In this document: positions 1-5,323 of the stretch, piece after piece
Layout: each line of letters begins with the position of its first letter
Position numbering within the stretch: position 1 is the stretch's first letter
Assembly: GCA_014763835.1 (NCBI GenBank)
Contig: JACXUQ010000115.1
Coordinates: 1 to 5,323 of the forward strand
Source of the DNA: Thiotrichales bacterium
GTDB lineage: Bacteria > Pseudomonadota > Gammaproteobacteria > Thiomicrospirales > Thiomicrospiraceae
Direction: 5' to 3'
Length of the DNA stretch: 5,323 bases
The notes under the pieces: generated by a model
The model's input: only the letters and a program-made list of their open reading frames with translations
Database searches by the model: none
What the model was told of the DNA's origin: nothing
Program-made: the position numbers and the translations under genes

Positions 1-8
1 AAAACGCA

Positions 9-36
9 GCTAATAGCTGGCTATTAGCAAGTTTTT
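9..36 (+). terminator. Terminator-like hairpin, probably ending an upstream gene
   Basis: GCTAATAG (9-16) and CTATTAGC (21-28) form a perfect 8-bp stem around a CTGG tetraloop. AA and then GTTTTT (31-36) follow, giving a short T-run. The shape is that of a Rho-independent terminator, but the stem is AT-rich and the T-run starts two bases after it, so it would be weak. No coding sequence is identifiable before it. It most likely belongs to a + strand gene that ends left of the window. Confidence 0.4.
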
Positions 37-126
37 CAACAAAAATCAGACGGTTTTTAACCATTTTTATTCGTGCAACCATCTCGTGCAAAGCTCTCGA
101 TTTATATCAGAGTTGGCTCATATAGC

Positions 127-144
127 TTTGAAGACGGCTTCAAA
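127..144 (+). promoter_or_regulatory. Perfect hairpin in the leader of the DUF502 gene
   Basis: TTTGAAG (127-133) and CTTCAAA (138-144) are exact reverse complements around a four-base ACGG loop. The hairpin ends six bases before the GGAG ribosome binding site (151-154) of the DUF502 gene. It could influence translation or mRNA stability, or it could be a protein-binding palindrome at DNA level. No T-run follows, so it is not a terminator. Function is unknown; the inverted repeat itself is certain. Confidence 0.4.
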
Positions 145-162
145 CAGCATGGAGTTTTAGTC

Positions 163-876
163 ATGTCGATCCTTAAGCGTTATCTGATTGCAGGATTGTT
201 GGTCTGGTTGCCATTGGGCGTGACCATTGCCGTCATCATGTTTTTGGTGAATTTTTTCGACAAAACCCTGTTGCTAGTGCCCGCCGCTTATCGCCCCGAA
301 CAGTTGTTTGGATTTAGCATTCCGGGGTTGGGTGTGCTTTTAGCCTTTACGGTGATTGTGCTGACCGGTATGTTGGTGGCCAATTTGCTCGGCAGCAAAC
401 TCGTGAGTTTGTGGGAGCGGTTCTTGACGGGTATCCCGTTGGTGCGTTCCATTTATACGGCGGTGAAACAGATTGCCGAGGCGATATTCGGTTCGGGCGA
501 GCAGACCTTTCAAAAGGTGTACCTGATCCAGTATCCGCGCGTGGGGCTGTGGACGTTGGCGTTTCAGACCAGTACCCAGAAAGGCGAGGCGCAGATGCGC
601 ACCGGATTGACCGAAGTGGTGAACCTGTTTGTGCCGACCACGCCCAACCCGACTTCGGGCTTCTTTTTGATGGCGTCCAAAAGCGAGATTATCGAGCTGG
701 AACTGAATGTGGATGACGCCCTGAAAATGGTGATCTCCGGCGGGGTGGTGGTGCCACCCTACAAGCCCAAAGCGGGCAGTGCGCCGCAAACCATTACGCT
801 TCAGCCGGTGTCTCAGGGTGAGATCAGCTCCGGCGGGCCAAATGCACCAGAGGCAGGTGCCGACAAACAGAATTAA
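163..876 (+). CDS. DUF502 family inner-membrane protein
   Basis: Encodes 237 residues. A short cytoplasmic start (MSILKRY) is followed by a hydrophobic segment at about residues 8-29 and a second at about 55-77. A soluble part follows, with family-like stretches such as GIPLVRSIYTAVKQI (90-104) and FVPTTPNPTSGFF (156-168). The last 40 residues are rich in Pro, Gly, Ser and Ala and look disordered. This pattern is that of the DUF502 family, which includes the plant COV1/LCV proteins; its bacterial biochemical role is not established. I chose ATG 163 because GGAG lies at 151-154 with 8-base spacing and MSILKRY is the normal family N-terminus. The frame opens back to a GTG at 73, but those 30 extra residues look non-family and cover a hairpin. 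It lies 76 bp before aspS on the same strand, a common neighbourhood in beta/gammaproteobacteria, so co-transcription is likely. Confidence 0.9.
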   Translation: MSILKRYLIAGLLVWLPLGVTIAVIMFLVNFFDKTLLLVPAAYRPEQLFGFSIPGLGVLLAFTVIVLTGMLVANLLGSKLVSLWERFLTGIPLVRSIYTAVKQIAEAIFGSGEQTFQKVYLIQYPRVGLWTLAFQTSTQKGEAQMRTGLTEVVNLFVPTTPNPTSGFFLMASKSEIIELELNVDDALKMVISGGVVVPPYKPKAGSAPQTITLQPVSQGEISSGGPNAPEAGADKQN

Positions 877-952
877 ATGCATCGTCCTTTTGCTGGGCGG
901 TAGCGACGAATGACAGGTTTAAAAAATTAAAGACATTAAAGGTAAAAACAGT

Positions 953-2734
953 ATGCGTACACATTATTGTGGACAAGTCACCGAGAGTTTGATCGATCAG
1001 CAAGTCACCGTTGCCGGTTGGGTGCATCGTCGCCGTGACCACGGTGGGGTTATCTTCATTGATTTACGTGACCGTGAAGGTCTGGTGCAGATCGTGGTGA
1101 ATCCGGACACGGCGGATGTTTTTGCCAAGGCGGAGCGTCTGCGTGCGGAATGTGTACTGAAAATCACCGGTAAAGTGGTGGCGCGTACCGAAGGGACGAT
1201 CAATCCAAACATGGTAACGGGTAAGATTGAAGTCGTTGCCACCGAGCTGGATGTGTTGAGCATGGCCGAGCCGATTCCGTTCCAGTTGGACGAGAAGAAC
1301 GTCGGTGAAGAGACGCGCCTGAAATACCGTTATATCGACCTGCGCCGCGAAGAGATGCAGAAGACGCTGAAGCTGCGTTATCACGTCACGCGCACCATGC
1401 GTCGCTACCTGGACGACAACGGCTTTATGGATATGGAAACGCCGATTCTGACCAAGTCCACGCCTGAAGGCGCGCGTGACTATCTGGTACCGAGCCGTAC
1501 CCACGCCAACAAATTCTTCGCGCTGCCGCAGTCGCCGCAGTTGTTTAAACAGTTGCTGATGATGTCCGGTTTTGACCGTTATTATCAGATTACCCGCTGT
1601 TTCCGTGACGAGGATTTGCGTGCCGACCGTCAGCCGGAATTCACCCAGCTGGATATTGAAACCTCGTTTATGGACGAGGAATCGGTGATGGACGTGATGG
1701 AAGGCCTGGTCAAGACGATTTTCAAAGAGACCATCGGTGTGGAATTTGATTACAAATTCCAGCGTATGCCATACTCCGAAGCGATTCAGAAATACGGTAT
1801 CGACCGTCCGGACCTGCGTATCGACATGCAGTTGGTGGATGTGGCCGATCTGTTGCAGGACATCGATTTCAAAGTCTTCTCCGGCCCGGCGCAAGACCCG
1901 AAAGGCCGCGTGGCTGCCTTGAAAGTACCGGGCGGCGCCACTATGTCACGTAAAGAGATCGACGAATACACCAAGTTTGTTGGTATTTACGGGGCGAAAG
2001 GGTTGGCGTACATCAAGGTCAATGATTTGTCTGCCGGTATCGACGGATTGCAGTCGCCGATCGTCAAGTTCTTCCCGGATCAGGTCATGGAAATCATGGC
2101 ACGCGTTGACGCCAAAGACGGCGACATCGTCTTCTTCGGTGCCGACAAAGCCAAGGTGGTCAACGAAGCGCTGGGCGCATTGCGCGTCAAGATCGGTGAA
2201 GACTTGAACATGCTCAATGGCCGCTTCAAGCCGTTGTGGGTAGTTGACTTCCCGATGTTTGAAGAGGACGAGAAAACCGCACGCGTCGCGGCGGTTCACC
2301 ATCCGTTCACGCAGCCAAAGGCGACCACCGAAGAGATTCTGAACCATAAGGATCCGGTACAGATGCTGTCGCGTGCTTATGACTTGGTTATCAACGGTCT
2401 GGAAGTGGGTGGCGGTTCGGTGCGTATCCACGATACCCATATGCAGGCGGCGATCTTCAAGCTGTTGGGCATCTCCGACGAAGAGGCGCAGGATAAGTTC
2501 GGCTTCCTGTTGAACGCCCTGAAATACGGCTGTCCTCCGCATGCGGGTATGGCGTTCGGTCTGGATCGTCTGGTGATGATTCTGGGTAATATCGACTCGA
2601 TCCGTGACGTTATCGCCTTCCCGAAAACCCAGTCTGCGGCCTGTCTGTTGACCGAGGCGCCAGGCTTGGTTGATGACAAGCAGTTGGCTGAACTGGCCTT
2701 GCGTTTCCGCAAGTTCGGTCAAGAGAAAGCCTAA
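953..2734 (+). CDS. aspS: Aspartyl-tRNA synthetase, probably non-discriminating (Asp/Asn)
   Basis: A 593-residue class II aminoacyl-tRNA synthetase of the bacterial type, full length (E. coli is 590). It attaches aspartate to tRNA in the cytoplasm. The N-terminal OB-fold anticodon-binding domain covers about residues 1-105 (GWVHRRRDHGG at 22-32). Motif 2 is FRDEDLRADRQPEFTQ at 217-232, with R218. The bacterial GAD insertion lies at about 290-425 (VFFGAD near 393). The HHPF loop histidines are 449-450. Motif 3 is FGLDRL with R539. H30 and G81 correspond to the residues of the Pseudomonas aeruginosa enzyme that also charges tRNA-Asn; the discriminating E. coli enzyme has L30. I infer that this enzyme makes both Asp-tRNA-Asp and Asp-tRNA-Asn, the latter corrected by GatCAB. 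The start is ATG 953 with AAAGG at 938-942. The 76-bp gap before it is AT-rich, with no convincing promoter. Confidence 0.98.
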   Translation: MRTHYCGQVTESLIDQQVTVAGWVHRRRDHGGVIFIDLRDREGLVQIVVNPDTADVFAKAERLRAECVLKITGKVVARTEGTINPNMVTGKIEVVATELDVLSMAEPIPFQLDEKNVGEETRLKYRYIDLRREEMQKTLKLRYHVTRTMRRYLDDNGFMDMETPILTKSTPEGARDYLVPSRTHANKFFALPQSPQLFKQLLMMSGFDRYYQITRCFRDEDLRADRQPEFTQLDIETSFMDEESVMDVMEGLVKTIFKETIGVEFDYKFQRMPYSEAIQKYGIDRPDLRIDMQLVDVADLLQDIDFKVFSGPAQDPKGRVAALKVPGGATMSRKEIDEYTKFVGIYGAKGLAYIKVNDLSAGIDGLQSPIVKFFPDQVMEIMARVDAKDGDIVFFGADKAKVVNEALGALRVKIGEDLNMLNGRFKPLWVVDFPMFEEDEKTARVAAVHHPFTQPKATTEEILNHKDPVQMLSRAYDLVINGLEVGGGSVRIHDTHMQAAIFKLLGISDEEAQDKFGFLLNALKYGCPPHAGMAFGLDRLVMILGNIDSIRDVIAFPKTQSAACLLTEAPGLVDDKQLAELALRFRKFGQEKA

Positions 2735-2741
2735 TTCATTC

Positions 2742-2769
2742 CAAGGGGGAGCGTGGCTTCCCCTTGTTT
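2742..2769 (+). terminator. Strong hairpin after aspS, likely (leaky) intrinsic terminator
   Basis: CAAGGGGGAG (2742-2751) pairs with CTTCCCCTTG (2757-2766) over ten base pairs, one of them G-U, around the five-base loop CGTGG. TTT then ATAAA follow, so the T-run is short. It starts 7 bases after the aspS stop, the usual place for a terminator. It also ends 24 bases before the nadA ATG, so it could act as a partial terminator or attenuator for nadA, or as a 3'-end stabiliser for aspS mRNA. Confidence 0.7.
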
Positions 2770-2778
2770 ATAAACATT

Positions 2779-2784
2779 GGGAGG
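2779..2784 (+). promoter_or_regulatory. Ribosome binding site fixing the nadA start
   Basis: GGGAGG lies six bases before ATG 2791. It excludes the in-frame TTG at 2764, which sits inside the terminator stem and has no Shine-Dalgarno sequence before it. Confidence 0.85.
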
Positions 2785-2790
2785 CCAATT

Positions 2791-3867
2791 ATGTCCGAAC
2801 AATCGTATGAAATTCCCGTCGGCCTGGAAACCAAAATTAACAGGCTTGCCCAAAACGCGCATATATTGCCGCCGTTGACCGATGCCGAAAAAGAGGCGTT
2901 GAAAGCCAAAATCAAGCGTCTTTTAAAACAGCATAATGCACAACTGGTTGCCCACTATTATGTGGACGCCGATCTGCAGGCGCTGGCGGAAGAGACCGGC
3001 GGCATTGTCGCCGACTCGTTGGAAATGGCCAATTTTGGCGCGCACTCCGCTGCGCAGGAACTGGTGGTGTGCGGCGTGCGCTTTATGGGCGAAACCGCTA
3101 AAATCATGAGCCCGGAAAAGACCGTGCTGATGCCCGATCTGGAGGCGACCTGTTCGCTGGATGTGGGCTGTCCGGCCAAGGAGTTTGCCGAGTTCTGTGC
3201 CGAGCATCCCGATTACACCGTGGTGGTCTACGCCAATACCAGCGCCGAGGTTAAAGCGGTTGCCGACTGGGTGGTGACGTCCGGTAATGCCTTGCAGATT
3301 GTGAGTTATCTGAAAGAGCAGGGGCACAAAATCATCTGGGCGCCGGACCGTCATCTGGGCGATTGGATTCAGAAGCAGACCGGTATCGAGATGATTCGCT
3401 GGCAGGGGCACTGCATTGTGCATGACGAGTTCAAGTCGTACGAGCTGGAACAGTTGATCAAGCAGCATCCCGACGCCAAAGTGCTGGTGCACCCCGAATC
3501 GCCGGCCGATGTGGTGGCGATGGCGGATGTGGTCGGTTCCACCAAAGTGTTGCTCAATGCGGTGCAGACCCTGCCGGATGAGACCTTTATTGTCGCCACC
3601 GATTACGGTCTGTTCTACAAGATGCAGCAGGCGGCACCGAAGAAACGCCTGATTGTGGCGCCGACCGCCGATCGCGAACATCAGTGTGTGAGTTGCGCGC
3701 ACTGTCCGTGGATGGCGATGAACAATCTGAAGAATCTGGCCGACTGTCTGGAAAAGCAGACCGGCGAGATTCTGATTGATGAAGCGGTGCGGGTCAAAGC
3801 GCTGCGCTCGGTGCAGCGTATGCTCGATTTTTCGCGAGAGCAGGGCTTGGTAAAGGCTGCGAAATAG
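2791..3867 (+). CDS. nadA: Quinolinate synthase A, [4Fe-4S] enzyme of NAD synthesis
   Basis: A 358-residue NadA (E. coli is 347). It condenses iminoaspartate, made by NadB, with dihydroxyacetone phosphate to give quinolinate in the de novo NAD pathway in the cytoplasm. Visible signatures are AHYYVDADLQALAE (54-67), DSLEMANFG (75-83), GVRFMGETAKI (95-105), PDLEATCSLDVGCP (115-128), PDRHLGDWI (185-193) and WQGHCIVHDEF (204-214). The C-terminal CVSCAHCPWM carries C299, C302 and C305. C121, C208 and C305 match the E. coli cluster ligands C113, C200 and C297 with a constant offset of 8, so the iron-sulfur site is intact. No nadB or nadC is in the window. The gene lies between two terminator-like hairpins, so it appears to be its own unit, yet only 56 bp separate it from aspS. 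It occupies the aspS-ruvC interval, where yebC is often found in relatives. Confidence 0.98.
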   Translation: MSEQSYEIPVGLETKINRLAQNAHILPPLTDAEKEALKAKIKRLLKQHNAQLVAHYYVDADLQALAEETGGIVADSLEMANFGAHSAAQELVVCGVRFMGETAKIMSPEKTVLMPDLEATCSLDVGCPAKEFAEFCAEHPDYTVVVYANTSAEVKAVADWVVTSGNALQIVSYLKEQGHKIIWAPDRHLGDWIQKQTGIEMIRWQGHCIVHDEFKSYELEQLIKQHPDAKVLVHPESPADVVAMADVVGSTKVLLNAVQTLPDETFIVATDYGLFYKMQQAAPKKRLIVAPTADREHQCVSCAHCPWMAMNNLKNLADCLEKQTGEILIDEAVRVKALRSVQRMLDFSREQGLVKAAK

Positions 3868-3873
3868 CTGGAA

Positions 3874-3902
3874 GGACCGCGTTGTTTTCGCGGTTTCTTT
3901 TT
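3874..3902 (+). terminator. Rho-independent terminator of nadA
   Basis: ACCGCG (3876-3881) and CGCGGT (3889-3894) form a GC-rich six-pair stem around the seven-base loop TTGTTTT. Two further G-U pairs are possible at the base. The stem runs into TTTCTTTTT (3894-3902). It begins 6 bases after the nadA stop codon. It should separate nadA transcription from the ruv genes. Confidence 0.8.
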
Positions 3903-3923
3903 ATGAAAAAGCCGCTAACGAGT

Positions 3924-3943
3924 GTCTGTAAAACGATTCAGAC
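3924..3943. promoter_or_regulatory. Putative LexA (SOS) operator upstream of ruvC
   Basis: GTCTG (3924-3928) and CAGAC (3939-3943) are perfect inverted repeats separated by ten bases, TAAAACGATT, which are mostly A/T. The core CTG-N10-CAG has the exact half-sites and spacing of the gammaproteobacterial LexA box (CTGT-N8-ACAG), matching seven of its eight fixed positions. It lies in the short gap after the nadA terminator and 29 bases before the ruvC start. I cannot pick out convincing -35 and -10 elements next to it. That LexA binds here is inference. Confidence 0.45.
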
Positions 3944-3963
3944 CCGGCCTGTTGAGATTTTTT

Positions 3964-3967
3964 GAGG
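3964..3967 (+). promoter_or_regulatory. Ribosome binding site fixing the TTG start of ruvC
   Basis: GAGG lies five bases before TTG 3973. The GTG at 3922 and the TTG at 3952, both in the same frame, have no comparable Shine-Dalgarno sequence. Confidence 0.65.
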
Positions 3968-3972
3968 TACTT

Positions 3973-4509
3973 TTGGCTCTGATTACGCCTTATAAAAACG
4001 TCAAACGTGTACTGGGAATTGACCCGGGTTCACGCAAAACCGGATTCGGTGTGATCGAATCGGGGCGTTATCATCCCAACTATCTGGTCAGCGGGGTGAT
4101 TCGCGTCGAGAAGTTGAGCGGAGCGGAGCGTCTTAAAAGCATTTTTGAGTCGGTCTGCCAGATCATCGACCAGTACCAGCCGAGCGTGATGGCGATCGAA
4201 AAGGTGTTTGTCTATAAAAACCCCAATTCGGCGATTAAATTGGGGCAGGCACGCGGAGTGATTTTGTGCGCGGCGGCCATTAAGGGCGTGCCGATTATGG
4301 AATACACGCCGACGCAGATTAAAAGCACGGTGGTGGGCAAAGGCCATGCCGGCAAGACGCAGGTGCAGTATATGGTGCAGAATCTGTTGAAACTCACTGA
4401 TGCGCCGCAGGAGGATGCGGCCGATGCACTGGCCTGCGCTCTGTGCCACGACCGTTACATGACCCTGGGGCTGGATGCGGAAACGCTCTCCCGCGGGACT
4501 AAATTCTAA
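3973..4509 (+). CDS. ruvC: Crossover junction endodeoxyribonuclease RuvC (Holliday junction resolvase)
   Basis: A 178-residue RuvC (E. coli 173). The dimer cuts symmetric strands of Holliday junctions during recombinational repair, working with the RuvAB branch-migration motor. The RNase H-like acidic tetrad is intact: D17 in LGIDPGS, E76 in AIEKVF, and D148 and D151 in EDAADALA. All four keep a constant offset of 10 from E. coli D7, E66, D138 and D141. The basic VGKGHAGKTQV segment (121-131) is also present. I chose TTG 3973 for its GAGG at 3964-3967 and family length. Starting at GTG 3922 would add 17 residues without homology and would run across the putative LexA site. It is the first gene of a ruvC-ruvA-ruvB cluster, 26 bp before ruvA. 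The start codon is less certain than the gene. Confidence 0.96.
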   Translation: MALITPYKNVKRVLGIDPGSRKTGFGVIESGRYHPNYLVSGVIRVEKLSGAERLKSIFESVCQIIDQYQPSVMAIEKVFVYKNPNSAIKLGQARGVILCAAAIKGVPIMEYTPTQIKSTVVGKGHAGKTQVQYMVQNLLKLTDAPQEDAADALACALCHDRYMTLGLDAETLSRGTKF

Positions 4510-4514
4510 GTTTA

Positions 4515-4535
4515 ATGAAGGACGCTTGCTAAAGC
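4515..4535 (+). promoter_or_regulatory. ruvA translation-initiation region with distant SD and small hairpin
   Basis: The only Shine-Dalgarno-like sequence before ruvA is AAGGA (4518-4522), 13 bases from ATG 4536, which is long. The spacer holds GCTT (4524-4527) and AAGC (4532-4535), a perfect four-pair stem with a GCTA loop ending right at the ATG. An in-frame TAA at 4530-4532 rules out an earlier ruvA start. The AAGGA also lies inside a five-codon ATG-to-TAA frame (4515-4532). Folding of the spacer, or coupling to ruvC translation, may make up for the distance. Confidence 0.35.
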
Positions 4536-5165
4536 ATGATCGGATTTTTAAGAGGTAAACTGGCACAGAAACAACCGCCGCTGCTGGTGATTGACGTAAA
4601 CGGGGTGGGTTATGAGGTTGAAGCGCCCATGTCGACCTTCTATCAGTTTGAAAAGACCGATGAGCCGGTGACCATTTTGACGCATATGCATGTGCGTGAA
4701 GATGCCATGCTGTTGTTCGGGTTTGCCACCGAAGCCGAGCGCGTATTGTTTAAAACCCTGCTGAAGGTCAATGGCGTCGGTGCCAAGATGGCGTTGGGCA
4801 TTTTGTCGGCCATGTCGGTCAACGAGTTCTGCACGGCGGTGGAGCGTGACGACATTACCGCGCTGACGCGCATTCCCGGCGTGGGCAAGAAAACCGCCGA
4901 ACGTCTGTTGATTGAGATGCGGGACCGTTTGAAAGCGGTTGTGGATGCCGGCTTGATCCGTTATCAGTCGAGCGGCAGCGGCGATCTGTTTACGCCCCCG
5001 GCGGCGGCATCCGCCTTCAACAGCGTGCAGCAGTCGGCGTGTGATGCGTTGGTCGCGTTGGGTTATAAGGCGCCACAGGCGGAAAAGATGGTTCAGAGCG
5101 TTTTTGACGAGTCGTTGTCGTTGGAAGAGGTGATTAAGCGTGCTCTGCAGGGAGTCAAAATCTAA
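4536..5165 (+). CDS. ruvA: Holliday junction branch migration protein RuvA
   Basis: A 209-residue RuvA (E. coli 203). Tetramers hold the four-way DNA junction and load the RuvB hexamers. Domain I, an OB fold, covers about residues 1-64 and starts with the usual MIGFLRGKL. The acidic pin residues E55 and D56 (VREDAMLLFGF) are in the same positions as in E. coli. Domain II carries two helix-hairpin-helix motifs, NGVGAK (79-84) and PGVGKKTAERL (114-124). A flexible linker (about 140-160) leads to the RuvB-binding domain III (about 160-209, ending QGVKI). The stop codon touches the ruvB start (TAA then ATG), which implies translational coupling. The start is fixed by the conserved N-terminus and an upstream in-frame stop. 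Confidence 0.98.
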   Translation: MIGFLRGKLAQKQPPLLVIDVNGVGYEVEAPMSTFYQFEKTDEPVTILTHMHVREDAMLLFGFATEAERVLFKTLLKVNGVGAKMALGILSAMSVNEFCTAVERDDITALTRIPGVGKKTAERLLIEMRDRLKAVVDAGLIRYQSSGSGDLFTPPAAASAFNSVQQSACDALVALGYKAPQAEKMVQSVFDESLSLEEVIKRALQGVKI

Positions 5166-5323
5166 ATGATTGAAACCGATCGCATTATTGGTTCGCAGGA
5201 ATCCAGCGACGACATTTACGCCCAGCCATCGGTGCGGCCGACGCAGATCCACGAGTATATCGGTCAGAAGGCGGTGCGTGAGCAGCTGCAATTATCGATG
5301 GATGCCGCCAAAATGCGCAACGA
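5166..5323 (+). CDS. ruvB: Holliday junction DNA helicase RuvB, N-terminal fragment (cut by window end)
   Basis: The first 52 codons of ruvB are present. MIETDRIIGS matches the typical RuvB start (E. coli MIEADRLIS). The conserved RPTQIHEYIGQKAVREQL (24-41) corresponds to the E. coli RP...EEYVGQ stretch, and MDAAKMR (45-51) follows. RuvB is the hexameric AAA+ motor that drives branch migration with RuvA. The Walker A motif and everything after it lie beyond the window, so completeness cannot be judged. AGGGAG (5149-5154), inside the end of ruvA, sits 11 bases before ATG 5166, and there is no gap between the ruvA stop and this start. Confidence 0.95.
   Translation, partial: MIETDRIIGSQESSDDIYAQPSVRPTQIHEYIGQKAVREQLQLSMDAAKMRN

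Noticed and set aside
46..53. TCAGACGG, resembling part of a Neisseria DNA uptake sequence
   Set aside because: It lacks the full ten-base TTCAGACGGC, occurs as a single isolated partial match, and the organism does not look neisserial.
3..125. Open frame running in from the left edge to TAG 123-125
   Set aside because: About 40 codons with no recognisable family. It crosses a perfect terminator-like hairpin and low-complexity A/T-tracts, so it is more likely intergenic.
73..162. N-terminal extension of the DUF502 protein from GTG 73
   Set aside because: The 30 extra residues look unlike the family and cover a perfect hairpin, while ATG 163 has a good ribosome binding site.
1064..1894. Long antisense open frame (276 codons) opposite aspS, with similar ones at 1946-2722, 2923-3702 and 4548-5291
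   Set aside because: Each lies fully opposite a well-supported conserved gene. The translations are rich in His, Arg and Gln with no recognisable domain, as expected of reverse-strand shadows of coding DNA.
2769..2774. TATAAA as a -10 element for nadA
   Set aside because: No -35-like sequence lies at proper spacing (the region is the G-rich stem arm). Transcription would start at or inside the ribosome binding site, giving almost no leader.
2764..2790. nadA start at TTG 2764
   Set aside because: The codon lies within the descending arm of the hairpin, has no Shine-Dalgarno sequence, and is followed by GGGAGG plus ATG 2791 in the same frame.
1..5323. Mobile element, CRISPR, phage or defence island
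   Set aside because: No transposase, integrase, terminal inverted repeats, spaced direct-repeat array or unfamiliar gene cluster is present. All genes are conserved housekeeping genes on one strand.

Overview
The window is an ordinary chromosomal housekeeping stretch, almost certainly from a gammaproteobacterium. RuvA, RuvB, NadA and AspRS all align by eye, residue for residue at their key positions, with the E. coli or Pseudomonas proteins. The gene order (DUF502 gene next to aspS, and ruvC-ruvA-ruvB) is also typical of beta/gammaproteobacteria. Base composition is moderate and all genes lie on the + strand. A sulfur-oxidising Thiomicrospira/Thiomicrorhabdus-like lineage is possible, but that is a low-confidence guess. 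I see no mobile element, CRISPR array, tRNA or rRNA, and no sign of recent transfer.

Layout: bases 1-162 are non-coding, with a terminator-like hairpin, A/T-tracts, and a second perfect hairpin just before a ribosome binding site. Then come a two-TM DUF502 membrane protein (163-876); aspS for aspartyl-tRNA synthetase (953-2734); a strong hairpin or terminator (2742-2769); nadA for quinolinate synthase (2791-3867); an intrinsic terminator (3874-3902); a short control region with a LexA-box-like inverted repeat (3924-3943); ruvC (3973-4509, TTG start); ruvA (4536-5165); and the first 52 codons of ruvB (from 5166, cut by the window end).

The genes form about three units. DUF502 and aspS are probably co-transcribed. 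nadA stands alone between two terminator-like hairpins and makes the NAD precursor quinolinate. ruvC-ruvA-ruvB form a complete Holliday-junction branch-migration and resolution operon, with ruvA and ruvB directly abutting (TAA then ATG). The DUF502, nadA and ruvC starts were moved downstream from the longest open frame because a Shine-Dalgarno sequence and family length favour the internal start.

No undescribed multi-gene system is visible. The points most worth checking are the putative SOS operator in front of ruvC, the AspRS residues predicting a non-discriminating enzyme (hence tRNA-dependent asparagine synthesis), and the aspS-nadA hairpin that leaves no room for a normal nadA promoter.
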